64,000 bases of DNA from positions 248,001-312,000 of the forward strand of contig CAYPQF010000021.1 in assembly GCA_964412815.1 (NCBI GenBank), in the 5' to 3' direction. A program made the translations under genes and the position numbers. This DNA is from JAOAFZ01 sp964412815 (GTDB taxonomy: Bacteria > Patescibacteriota > Microgenomatia > UBA1406 > GWC2-37-13). Shown one piece after another: positions 42,136 through 50,004 of this stretch (position 1 is the stretch's first letter; every line of letters starts with the position of its first letter). The notes under the pieces are model-generated. The model did not search any database and was not told the DNA's origin. It worked only from the letters and a program-made list of their open reading frames with translations.

Positions 42136-42141
42136 TATAAT
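42136..42141 (+). promoter_or_regulatory. -10 box of a leaderless promoter for the 42149 gene
   Basis: Perfect TATAAT seven bases before the ATG at 42149. Confidence 0.65.
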
Positions 42142-42148
42142 ACTTTTT

Positions 42149-42772
42149 ATGGCCGAACGACAACTTGATCCTTCTGCACAAGGTTTTTGTCGCGAAACGC
42201 TTACACTCTCTCCTGTACCGGCGCTATCCGAAGTATCCCGTCATCCATCGCTTACTCTGCCTGAAGTATCCGGTCTCGATCCAGAAATACACGCGTTTGT
42301 ACAGCTGCGTATGGATCAGTTGCGGCTGATCTCGGATGTGTTTACACCTCTGGTCTATACTGCTATCGGTAAACAATTCGGTCAGGGCTATCCCATGGGT
42401 CCGGAGGATGGTGTCTGTGTTCAGTATGCCCATAACATGGTGGATGTACTGGAGAGTATCGGGTATGTTGCCGTGGAGGGGATACACGACATTAGCCGCT
42501 CCAGTGAACACCGGGCAGTGCTGTGCCAGCGGGCAGAAGACGAATCAGACTGGCCGGAACCGGTATTTCTGATGGATGGGACGTTTAAGCAGTACCGCGT
42601 AGGGAGACAGGCACCAGATCAGATGATTCTCTATATGCATGATTTCCGCACCCTTGAACAGCAGTTGCATCTCTATGGAATACCGCCCGCTATGCATCGT
42701 ATCTGGATGAATATGGGAGCCTATCTGCCTAAACTGGGGGAACGGCGGCTCCTCAAAAGCTATCAACCGTAA
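42149..42772 (+). CDS. Hypothetical protein, possible thiol-enzyme-like fold
   Basis: About 207 residues, soluble. A Cys in DGVCVQYAHNMVDVL, a His in the following helix and an Asp in MDGTFKQYRVG appear in an order seen in transglutaminase/NlpC-like enzymes, but spacing and identity are weak. I do not recognise the family. It is leaderless (TATAAT at 42136). Its last bases overlap the remnant transporter frame that begins near 42764. Confidence 0.5.
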   Translation: MAERQLDPSAQGFCRETLTLSPVPALSEVSRHPSLTLPEVSGLDPEIHAFVQLRMDQLRLISDVFTPLVYTAIGKQFGQGYPMGPEDGVCVQYAHNMVDVLESIGYVAVEGIHDISRSSEHRAVLCQRAEDESDWPEPVFLMDGTFKQYRVGRQAPDQMILYMHDFRTLEQQLHLYGIPPAMHRIWMNMGAYLPKLGERRLLKSYQP

Positions 42773-43358
42773 CAGTAGTAGCCGCTAAAATCGCCCTGGA
42801 AGCCATCCCTCCGTTCACGCTGGTATTTCTCCGCTTTCTATCGGCCACAATGCTTCTATTGCCATTTTTAGTGCCTCGTGGTGAGCTTTCATGGGCGAAA
42901 CTCCGGCAACTATGGTGGATAGGCCTTCTGGGAGCACTCAATCCGGTCTTATTGTTTATCGCATTACCATTCACACAGGCATCTGTTTCGCCACTGATTT
43001 ATGCCTCTGTTCCGGCACTTACCGCAGTCTATCTATTTCTGACAGCCGGATCCCGCTTAACAACCAGGCAGGAAGCAGGGGTGTGCAGGAAACTGCCTGG
43101 CAGAGCATGCTGGGGTCGATTTCGTACCGTCATCTGCTTGCCGCGCTGGCAACCGGTATACTGGGAAGTGGCATGTTTTATCTGGTATACCAGTGGGCAC
43201 TGGCCGCCGGCAGCGAAGTCGCTGCAAATCTGTTTACTTATCTACAGCCCGTGGCTACCATTCTGATGGCCGTTGTGTTGTTAGGGGAATCCGTAGGTTG
43301 GTCATTTGTGATAGGGGGAGTACTGGCCGTGATTGGAGCGCATGTGGCGCGTAAGTAG
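42764..43358 (+). pseudogene. EamA (DMT) family transporter remnant, truncated and frameshifted
   Basis: The first part (AAKIALEAIPPFTLVFLRFL, then MLLLPFLVPRGE, then WWIGLLGALNPVLLFIAL) is in one frame to about 43070. The second part (LLAALATGILGSGMFYLVY to VIGGVLAVIGAHVARK) is in another frame up to the stop at 43358. Together they make most of a ten-helix EamA permease, but the first helix and start codon are missing and at least one frameshift is present near 43075. It is a decayed metabolite exporter gene, or two sequencing errors. Confidence 0.8.
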
Positions 43359-43370
43359 TGGTACCTCTCA

Positions 43371-44240
43371 TTAATCATTCGCAACTTCCTGTTGAGCCAT
43401 CTGTTGAAAATGGGCAAGCTCAACACCATGCATACTCCGGAACGCTCCTTCATCTTCCCATTCGTAATAAAACGACCCAAAGGCACGATCCCGGTCAGCC
43501 TGAGGAACCGCAAACGCCGAAAACCGTTGTAGATAATAGTTCAAAGAAAGATCAACCGCATATATACTTCCGCGACCTGAGCGTAGAGAAGGCATGCCAT
43601 TTTCGTTCAGTTCGTACCCTGGTCGTGAATGCGACAGTACCGAACCTGGCGGCAGAAGCAGGTTACCTACCCGCACCGGCGACAATGTTAAACACAATCG
43701 ATCATTCTCTTCTCCATGTTTTTCTACCCAGAGTGGTTGCCCAGTTCCCGGATGAAGCCCCAGATGGAACCGGTCCTGTCGCAATCTACGTTCGGGATGG
43801 AGAAAATAAGCAAACTTCGGTTCCACATTGCCGCAACGAAGGGTATGTTTATACGACTCACTGCTGTAGGGGAGTGTTAACAGAGTTGGATTTATCGACT
43901 CTCCCACAGAAGGATCTGCTAGATCCATTAACGTAGTCAGCAGCATCACCGTTTCGGGATGTTGTGCCAGCTGCATGGCTGAAGTCAGCCGTTTGAGCTG
44001 GCTGGTACCCACCATCTCCCGTGGTAAGGGCTGAGAACCATCGGCAAATTGCTTCAGATTTGTGTAAAAAAAGCGGATACTAAAGTACTCCTCATACGGA
44101 TCTCCCGTAGCGGGATCAAAATACGGGAGATCGAGACAACTCTCCATCAGACCGGGCGGGAACATCCGGTACGCCTGTTGAAGCTGTGCCAGCTCATTTG
44201 GTGCCGGAGCGATGCTGAGATGTTCAGGTGATCTAGCCAT
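43371..44240 (-). CDS. Hypothetical protein
   Basis: About 289 residues, soluble, with no signal or membrane segment. Aromatic motifs such as YFDPATGDPYEEYFSIRFFY and FGSFYYEWEDE suggest a mixed alpha/beta fold. No family recognised. The upstream region has only a weak AT-rich box (TAAATA) 7 nt before the ATG. It converges on the EamA remnant and follows the 44383 gene on the same strand after 142 nt. The intergenic 44241-44382 shows no clear element. Confidence 0.55.
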   Translation of the reverse strand: MARSPEHLSIAPAPNELAQLQQAYRMFPPGLMESCLDLPYFDPATGDPYEEYFSIRFFYTNLKQFADGSQPLPREMVGTSQLKRLTSAMQLAQHPETVMLLTTLMDLADPSVGESINPTLLTLPYSSESYKHTLRCGNVEPKFAYFLHPERRLRQDRFHLGLHPGTGQPLWVEKHGEENDRLCLTLSPVRVGNLLLPPGSVLSHSRPGYELNENGMPSLRSGRGSIYAVDLSLNYYLQRFSAFAVPQADRDRAFGSFYYEWEDEGAFRSMHGVELAHFQQMAQQEVAND

Positions 44241-44382
44241 AACGATGTATTTAATTGTTGTTTGGTTTGTTGAAATGACCCGTCAGGTGTGCGTGGCTTA
44301 TAAGAACGCACGTTTAGGATCATAGTATATCACATGATATCATCTATGTATACCTGCCAAGCGAAGAACTCAAAAAAGAAGA

Positions 44383-45153
44383 TTAATCAAAAATATCTCC
44401 ATCAACATAGAGTAAACGCCCATCCGGGGTACGCACCACATTCTGTTGATTGAGGTCAAAATCAGACTCATCAATGCCACGTTCCAGCAGATTTTTCCGA
44501 AACAGCACAATATCATCTGCGGTTGCATATGAGCCTTCGATATATTCACTGGCAAACAACGCGTCGGTACCATCCCGTAATAGTCTGACCGCGGGCACCA
44601 GCCCTTGCAACTCCTGGAGTCGTTTTGTGAGCCGGACTGCGTCAGCTTCAGACAACTGTTTTGGTCTGAGAACCCAGCCACGCTTTGCTGGAGGAGTACT
44701 ATCCGGACCCTCTCCATCTTCATGCGACGGTTGCTCCCAGCCGACAGCCAGCTCCTGTCCATCGGTCATTAACTGGAGATCTACAGATTCAATAAAATCA
44801 GTTAATGCCGCACGCTGTTCAAAATTACCCCGATCCATCCAATGTGCCAGTCTGGCACGTGCCGGTTCCTGTTGCGCAAGTGTTACCAGCTGGTCTGGAG
44901 TGTAGTTCAACCGGCTGATCACCAGTTCGTTCCGCATACGCGTTCCCAGCGTACTCAATTCTGTATCGGAAAGTGAGACACTGCGCGCAAGCCATTCTTG
45001 CGGGGAAGCTCCCGGATGAATCTGGTCGAGAACAGACACAATCGTATCCCGGTGTGAATGCGGGTACCGGACAGTCATTGCCAGCAGATTTTGGTACGCA
45101 GACGCACCCCATTCACGGTCTGAGTATTGGAGTGGTGCTTCCGGAGTAGTCAT
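44383..45153 (-). CDS. Hypothetical protein with a kinase-like C-terminal motif
   Basis: About 256 residues. The last 60 residues read like the catalytic end of small protein-kinase/aminoglycoside-phosphotransferase-like folds: DESDFDLNQQNVVRTPDGR followed by LLYVDGDIFD, with D-x-N-x-x-N and a DGD that could replace the metal-binding DFG. The N-terminal lobe is not obvious (no clear glycine loop or Lys). It may be a degenerate kinase. TATACT (45161-45166, minus strand) is 7 nt before the ATG, so a leaderless message is predicted. Confidence 0.5.
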   Translation of the reverse strand: MTTPEAPLQYSDREWGASAYQNLLAMTVRYPHSHRDTIVSVLDQIHPGASPQEWLARSVSLSDTELSTLGTRMRNELVISRLNYTPDQLVTLAQQEPARARLAHWMDRGNFEQRAALTDFIESVDLQLMTDGQELAVGWEQPSHEDGEGPDSTPPAKRGWVLRPKQLSEADAVRLTKRLQELQGLVPAVRLLRDGTDALFASEYIEGSYATADDIVLFRKNLLERGIDESDFDLNQQNVVRTPDGRLLYVDGDIFD

Positions 45154-45160
45154 ACCATTT

Positions 45161-45166
45161 AGTATA
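45161..45166 (-). promoter_or_regulatory. -10 box of a leaderless promoter for the 45153 gene
   Basis: TATACT on the minus strand, seven bases before the ATG at 45153. Confidence 0.6.
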
Positions 45167-45233
45167 CCCTATGTAAGAAGAGACAGAGACTGTTCCGTTG
45201 TTCTAAAGAAGCAAAGTCCACTTCCAAGAGGAG

Positions 45234-45239
45234 TATACT
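45234..45239 (+). promoter_or_regulatory. -10 box of a leaderless promoter for the 45246 gene
   Basis: TATACT with six bases to the ATG at 45246. Confidence 0.6.
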
Positions 45240-45245
45240 ATCTCT

Positions 45246-45467
45246 ATGAACATCACTCGTATGCCACGCTGGCACCTATTTACGCTACTCGTATTTGCAG
45301 TATCATGGATCCCGGTTGGGCTGTTGTATCTTGCCGGGGTGCGACTGGCAGGAGGCAATGAGTTTATTGTGGGGATGTCTGGCCTGGCAGGGTTTATCGC
45401 GTTGGCATTTGCCAACCTGGTGTTATATCTGCGGGGTGACTGGAGAGCGTGGGGGAAGATGGTGTGA
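45246..45467 (+). CDS. Small two-helix membrane protein
   Basis: About 73 residues: a helix (LFTLLVFAVSWIPVGLLYLAG), a short loop, and a second helix (GMSGLAGFIALAFANLVLYL) before a basic tail. It is a separate leaderless gene (TATACT 6 nt upstream). No family recognised. The intergenic region after it (45468-45613) holds two 12-bp direct repeats and the Fic gene promoter. Confidence 0.55.
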   Translation: MNITRMPRWHLFTLLVFAVSWIPVGLLYLAGVRLAGGNEFIVGMSGLAGFIALAFANLVLYLRGDWRAWGKMV

Positions 45468-45543
45468 GGTGGGTGTAGTGGACAATTATCTTAGAACTCC
45501 TAGACATAGTGTTTGATCTCTCCAACTTTAAATACAGATTTTT

Positions 45544-45595
45544 ATAATTAAGTTTAGTGATCTAAATTTAAATATAAGTTGACATAATTAAGTTT
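45544..45595 (+). repeat. 12-bp direct repeats 40 bp apart before the first Fic gene
   Basis: ATAATTAAGTTT occurs at 45544-45555 and 45584-45595. The second copy lies in the promoter spacer, and the 40-bp period is about four DNA turns, so this may be an operator pair, perhaps for the gene's own product. Confidence 0.55.
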
Positions 45596-45607
45596 GCCTA
45601 TTATACT
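45579..45607 (+). promoter_or_regulatory. Consensus leaderless promoter for the first Fic gene
   Basis: TTGACA (45579-45584), 17 nt, TATACT (45602-45607), then 6 nt to the ATG at 45614. Confidence 0.8.
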
Positions 45608-45613
45608 TTCCAT

Positions 45614-46759
45614 ATGCAAGATATCTTTCAGGCAGGAACATACCAGACACATCATTACAATAAAACGTATGAGTATCAGAGCTTTTTACCCAGCTCTGTA
45701 AACAAAGAGTTTTATTGGCAGGATAGACGTATTACCCTTATGCTCGAAGAGGCCATGCGACGTCTTGGTGAATTGAATGCATACTCTACACTGGTACCGG
45801 ATGTATCCTTTTTTATCAAAATGCACGTTGTTAAAGAAGCAACAACATCCAGCAGAATCGAAGGAACGAGAACAGAAATTGATGAAGCATTGCGGGAGGA
45901 GCAGGATATCGATCCCGAGCGAAGAGATGACTGGAATGAAGTACAGAACTATATCCACGCACTTGCCTATGCTATAGACGGGTTATCACAACTCCCTCTT
46001 TCGATACGACTGTTAAAAGAAACACACGCCCGGCTTATGGCTAATGTCCGGGGAATGCATAAGGGTCCGGGTGAGATCCGGAGAAGCCAGAACTGGATCG
46101 GTGGATCCAGTATTTCGGACGCGTTTTTTATACCGCCACACCAGGACGAAGTCCCCGCTCTCATTGGGGACCTTGAAAAATTCTGGCACAACGAACGATT
46201 ACAGATACCTCATCTGATCAAAATTGCACTCAGCCACTATCAATTTGAAACAATTCATCCATTTCTTGACGGGAATGGAAGAACCGGCCGATTACTGATT
46301 ACGTTACATCTGGTGAGCTTAGGCATTCTCAAAAAACCGACCTTATACTTGTCAGACTTTTTTGAACGGAATAAAGGATCATATTATGATGCTCTCACTA
46401 TCGTCCGGTCATCTAACGATATAGAACAGTGGCTTCGTTTTTTTTTGACGGGAGTAATCGAAACTGCCACAAAGGGAGTGGATACGTTCGAAAAAATAAT
46501 TGCCTTACGTACCCAGTATGAAGATCGCATTATGCGACTGGGAAAAAAAGCCCCGACAGCCAAGCGCTTGTTGCAGCAGCTCTATGGACAACCGGTGTTT
46601 AATACCGGACATGTTGAAAAATGGCTTGATGTAAGCCCACCAACGGCGAACAGTCTGATTTCCGATCTGATGGATCAACATATACTGCGTGAAATTACGG
46701 GATACAGCCGGAACCGGATGTACGAACTGGGGGAATATCTGGATCTGTTTGCACGATAA
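45614..46759 (+). CDS. Fic family protein with N-terminal Fic_N and C-terminal winged helix
   Basis: About 381 residues. The Fic motif HPFLDGNGRTGR is at about residues 214-225, complete for AMP transfer. An inhibitory-helix-like segment appears early (SSRIEGT, residue 80 region), which normally blocks ATP binding by its Glu. The C-terminal 70 residues (RLLQQLYGQPVFNTGHV) resemble a winged helix, as in many chromosomal Fic proteins. It may AMPylate proteins in the cell, acting as a toxin or regulator at the border of the defence island. Leaderless start at 45614. Confidence 0.9.
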   Translation: MQDIFQAGTYQTHHYNKTYEYQSFLPSSVNKEFYWQDRRITLMLEEAMRRLGELNAYSTLVPDVSFFIKMHVVKEATTSSRIEGTRTEIDEALREEQDIDPERRDDWNEVQNYIHALAYAIDGLSQLPLSIRLLKETHARLMANVRGMHKGPGEIRRSQNWIGGSSISDAFFIPPHQDEVPALIGDLEKFWHNERLQIPHLIKIALSHYQFETIHPFLDGNGRTGRLLITLHLVSLGILKKPTLYLSDFFERNKGSYYDALTIVRSSNDIEQWLRFFLTGVIETATKGVDTFEKIIALRTQYEDRIMRLGKKAPTAKRLLQQLYGQPVFNTGHVEKWLDVSPPTANSLISDLMDQHILREITGYSRNRMYELGEYLDLFAR

Positions 46760-46836
46760 AAGAAGCTCACCTGTTTTGAATACGCAGGAGGAGAGGTATT
46801 TCTGTATACGTTGAAAGGTACGTATAGGAGCTTCTT
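46760..46836 (+). terminator. Inverted-repeat structure after the first Fic gene
   Basis: AAGAAGCTC (46760-46768) pairs with GAGCTTCTT (46828-46836). A second stem TATACG/CGTATA lies within the loop. It could be a terminator; its right arm overlaps the promoter repeat at 46833. Confidence 0.45.
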
Positions 46837-46870
46837 ACAATCCCTGGACGAAGTTGTATAATGGGGGTAT
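46833..46870 (+). repeat. 38-bp duplicated promoter, copy 1, before the RhuM/Fic gene
   Basis: A 38-bp element with one mismatch to 47952-47989. It holds TTACAA, 16 nt and TATAAT, so both copies are promoters. Copy 1 is 84 nt before the RhuM/Fic gene. Confidence 0.85.
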
Positions 46871-46954
46871 AACCTCTTAAAAAAGAGTCGGACTGCATCA
46901 AGTTGCATAGCGCAATTAATTCGATAGTTAAGGATATTGAGGGAGTAACATAAT

Positions 46955-47932
46955 ATGGAAAACAAGATAGTAATTTACCAAACAGAAAAAGGTGAAATAG
47001 AGTTTAAAGGTCATTTGCAAAAAGAAACTATTTGGGCAAGTTTACAGCAGATTGCCGATCTTTTTGAGACTGATAAATCCGGTATTTCCCGTCATATTAA
47101 AAATATATATGATTCTAAAGAATTGGATCAGAGTTCAACTGTTGCAGTTTTTGCAACAGTTCAAACAGAAGGCAATAGACAAGTAAAGAGAGATGTAGAA
47201 TATTACAACCTGGACCTAATCTTATCTGTTGGGTATCGTGTCAATTCCAAGAGAGCAACACGGTTCCGCCAGTGGGCAACAACAACCCTCCGCGAACACA
47301 TAACTCAAGGCTATACCTTAAACCGGAACCGGATTTCCAACAATTATCACCACTTTTTACAAGCAGTAGAATCTGTTAAACAATTATTGCCCCCCAGTGG
47401 CGAAGTACCCGCAAGCGGTGCACTGGAGCTGATACTGATGTTTGCCGATACGTGGTTATCGCTGGATGCATATGATCGTTCCACATTGCCACAAACCGGC
47501 GCCAGCAAAAAGCAGGTAGCTATTACCGCCGAAGAGCTGGCAACCGCAATACAAGAGCTAAAAAACGAGCTAATCCGAAAAGAACAGGCAACCGGCATCT
47601 TTGCACAAGAGCGCCAGAGTGATGCCATTGGTGGAATTGTCGGCACGGTGTTTCAGTCGGTATTTGGCGAGGACGCTTACCCCACCGTTGAAGAAAAAGC
47701 AGCGCACTTACTGTACTTTATTGTTAAAAATCATCCCTTTACCGATGGAAATAAGCGCAGTGGAGCATTTGCCTTTATCTGGTTTCTCAACAAAGCAGGA
47801 CTCCTGCAACAAAATTCGATGACACCGGAAGCGCTGACTGCACTAACCCTACTGGTTGCTGAAAGCAAGCCACAGGATAAAGAGCGTATTGTGGGGCTGG
47901 TGTTACAGTTGTTACGAGTTGGAAAACCGTAA
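46955..47932 (+). CDS. RhuM-like virulence-type protein with C-terminal Fic/Doc domain
   Basis: About 325 residues. The N-terminal part (TIWASLQQIADLFETDKSGI, then SVGYRVNSKRATRFRQW) matches RhuM proteins. The C-terminal Fic/Doc core HPFTDGNKRSGAF is at about residues 260-272, with the Doc-like Lys in place of Gly. Such fusions are common in mobile defence and persistence loci. A GGGAG about 13 nt before the ATG is a modest Shine-Dalgarno. The gene sits between two copies of a 38-bp promoter repeat, as if inserted by a duplication. Confidence 0.88.
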   Translation: MENKIVIYQTEKGEIEFKGHLQKETIWASLQQIADLFETDKSGISRHIKNIYDSKELDQSSTVAVFATVQTEGNRQVKRDVEYYNLDLILSVGYRVNSKRATRFRQWATTTLREHITQGYTLNRNRISNNYHHFLQAVESVKQLLPPSGEVPASGALELILMFADTWLSLDAYDRSTLPQTGASKKQVAITAEELATAIQELKNELIRKEQATGIFAQERQSDAIGGIVGTVFQSVFGEDAYPTVEEKAAHLLYFIVKNHPFTDGNKRSGAFAFIWFLNKAGLLQQNSMTPEALTALTLLVAESKPQDKERIVGLVLQLLRVGKP

Positions 47933-47951
47933 CTAACCGAATGAGTGCGAC

Positions 47952-47989
47952 TCTTACAATCCCTGGACGAAGTTGTATAATAGGGGTAT
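47952..47989 (+). repeat. 38-bp duplicated promoter, copy 2, driving the GNAT gene
   Basis: The near-identical partner of 46833-46870. Its -10 TATAAT (47976-47981) is six bases before the ATG at 47988, which gives a leaderless GNAT message. Confidence 0.85.
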
Positions 47990-48452
47990 GATCATCAGGC
48001 CTGCACAACCTTCAGATATCGAGACTCTACGAGAATTAAATGATCAGGTCTTCCAACATGACGCGCAGTTTGACCCCGTATTGCAGGGACAATGGGCTGC
48101 TTCCCCGTTAGGCACCGCGTATTACACCGGCCTTGCCACCGGTACCTATGGCGCCTGTTTTGTGGCAGAAGACCTGGAACAGGCTGTAGTTGCCGGCTAT
48201 GTCGCACTACACGAAAAAGAGTTTGATTACCGGAATGGCAAGTTTTTAGAGATCGAAAACATTGGCGTGCGACCCGAATACCGGAGCCAGGGGATTGGCA
48301 AAATGCTGATGCAGCGGGTGCGGGAGTATGCAAAAGAACATGGATATACGAGATTGCTGGTGGAGACCCGCTGGGGAAACGAGGGCGCACGGCGGTTTTA
48401 TAAACAGTGTGGGTTTGCGGAGAGCGGGGTGGAGTTTGAGTGTGGGGTGTGA
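47988..48452 (+). CDS. GNAT family N-acetyltransferase
   Basis: About 154 residues. The acetyl-CoA signature is VRPEYRSQGIGKMLMQ (about residues 88-103), with the end FYKQCGFAESG. The start at 47988 (MIIRPAQPSDIETL) is normal for GNATs and leaderless; a TTG reading at 47973 would begin in the promoter. Substrate unknown. It lies before the type I restriction locus, separated by a G9 tract. Confidence 0.9.
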   Translation: MIIRPAQPSDIETLRELNDQVFQHDAQFDPVLQGQWAASPLGTAYYTGLATGTYGACFVAEDLEQAVVAGYVALHEKEFDYRNGKFLEIENIGVRPEYRSQGIGKMLMQRVREYAKEHGYTRLLVETRWGNEGARRFYKQCGFAESGVEFECGV

Positions 48453-48461
48453 GGGGGGGGG
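48453..48461 (+). repeat. G9 homopolymer upstream of the hsdM promoter
   Basis: Nine G in a row 12 nt before the TATAAT at 48474-48479, with more G runs just upstream (a G-quadruplex-like pattern). Its position between -35 and -10 would allow phase variation. Confidence 0.6.
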
Positions 48462-48473
48462 TAAAAACTACAA

Positions 48474-48479
48474 TATAAT
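48474..48479 (+). promoter_or_regulatory. -10 box upstream of the hsdM operon
   Basis: Perfect TATAAT. A second box TACAAT (48505-48510) lies 12 nt before the hsdM ATG and would give a very short leader. Confidence 0.5.
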
Positions 48480-48522
48480 CCTATGAAATACCTAGTTCAG
48501 TTGATACAATAAATTCTGAAAA

Positions 48523-50004
48523 ATGCTCACCTTATCCCAACTCGAACAATACCTCTCAAAAGCCGCCTGGATCCTCAAAGGACCGGTAGACGCCTCCGAC
48601 TTTAAAGCATACATTTTCCCGCTTCTGTTCTTTAAACGAATCTCAGACGTTTTCGATGAAGAACTCGCCGAAGCACTCAAGGAGTCCGGTGGCGATATGG
48701 AATATGCGCACCTCCCTGAATTCCATAGGTTTTCCATTCCCGAAGGATGTCACTGGAAGGATGTTCGCGAAACGACTACCAATGTTGGTCAAAAGCTTCA
48801 ATATGCCTTCCGGGAAATTGAAAAGGCTAACCAGGAGTACCTCTATGGCATCTTTGGTGACACACAGTGGTCTAACAAAGAAAAGCTCCCAGATGCACTT
48901 CTTATCGACCTGATCGAACATTTCTCTCAGCACAACCTTTCAAACAGTAATGTCGCACCGGATATTCTAGGCCAGGCCTATGAATATCTGATCAAACATT
49001 TCGCAGACCTTACCAACAAGAAAGCAGGGGAGTTCTATACCCCGCGAACGGTTGTACAGCTCATGTCCCAGATTCTAAACCCGAAACAAGGCGACAGCAT
49101 CTACGATCCGGCATGTGGCACGGGCGGTATGCTTATCGAGGCAATTCATCATGTAAAGGATGCCGGTAAAGACCCGCGGACACTCAAGCTCTACGGTCAG
49201 GAAAAAAACCTCACTACAGCTGGTATTGCCCGTATGAACATGTTCCTCCATAATGTGGAGGACTTTAAGATCGTCCGCGGGGATACCCTCCGCGATCCGG
49301 CATTTTTTAACGAGGACAAACTCGCTACCTTCGATTGCGTGGTTGCTAATCCACCGTTTTCGCTGGAAAGCTGGGGTGCCAAGAAGTGGGAGAAAGACCC
49401 ATACCAGAGACCTAAATTCGGATTACCCAAAGACTCAAACGGTGACTACGCGTGGGTCCAGCATATGATTGCATCGATGAACCCCATTACCGGGAGGATG
49501 GCGGTGGTATTGCCCCATGGCGTGTTGTTCCGTAAAGGGGTAGAGGGCAAAATCCGCGAGCAGATAATACAGTATGATCTTCTGGAAGCGGTTATAGGAC
49601 TGGGTTCAAATATTTTCTATGGAGCCTCTCTTGCTGCGTGTATTTTGGTGTTCCGGGCACAAAAACATAAGGACCACCAGAACAAAGTTCTGTTTATCGA
49701 TGCCAGCACCCTATACCGCGAAGGTCGGGCGCAGAACTATCTGGAACAGGAACATGTATCGCAGATCTATCAGTGGTACACAGCATTCCAGACTGTGCCG
49801 GATTATGCAACCGTTGCAACTATTTCCGATATTCAGGAGAACGAATTCAACCTGAACATTCCGCTCTATGTAGAAAAACGCATAGAAGATACCCTTCCTA
49901 CGCCCGAAGAAGCGCTCCAGCAGGTACGGGAAGCCGCCGAAGCCATGTGGCAGGCGGAAGAAGAATTTAAAGCCCAATTACGCAAGTTCGGTCTCCTCAA
50001 ATGA
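48523..50004 (+). CDS. hsdM: Type I restriction-modification methyltransferase subunit, first copy
   Basis: About 493 residues. The N-terminal helical domain is followed by the MTase fold: SAM-binding motif DPACGTGGM at about residues 195-203 and the catalytic NPPF at about 276-279, which marks an N6-adenine methylase. The next gene is another HsdM of the same length, not an HsdS, so this locus has two different M subunits. Its stop overlaps that gene (ATGATGA). It modifies DNA with the HsdS partner, protecting it from HsdR cutting. Confidence 0.95.
   Translation: MLTLSQLEQYLSKAAWILKGPVDASDFKAYIFPLLFFKRISDVFDEELAEALKESGGDMEYAHLPEFHRFSIPEGCHWKDVRETTTNVGQKLQYAFREIEKANQEYLYGIFGDTQWSNKEKLPDALLIDLIEHFSQHNLSNSNVAPDILGQAYEYLIKHFADLTNKKAGEFYTPRTVVQLMSQILNPKQGDSIYDPACGTGGMLIEAIHHVKDAGKDPRTLKLYGQEKNLTTAGIARMNMFLHNVEDFKIVRGDTLRDPAFFNEDKLATFDCVVANPPFSLESWGAKKWEKDPYQRPKFGLPKDSNGDYAWVQHMIASMNPITGRMAVVLPHGVLFRKGVEGKIREQIIQYDLLEAVIGLGSNIFYGASLAACILVFRAQKHKDHQNKVLFIDASTLYREGRAQNYLEQEHVSQIYQWYTAFQTVPDYATVATISDIQENEFNLNIPLYVEKRIEDTLPTPEEALQQVREAAEAMWQAEEEFKAQLRKFGLLK

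Noticed and set aside
43358..43936. Plus-strand frame of 192 codons
   Set aside because: It is the antisense shadow of the hypothetical gene at 43371-44240, with no promoter or domain of its own.
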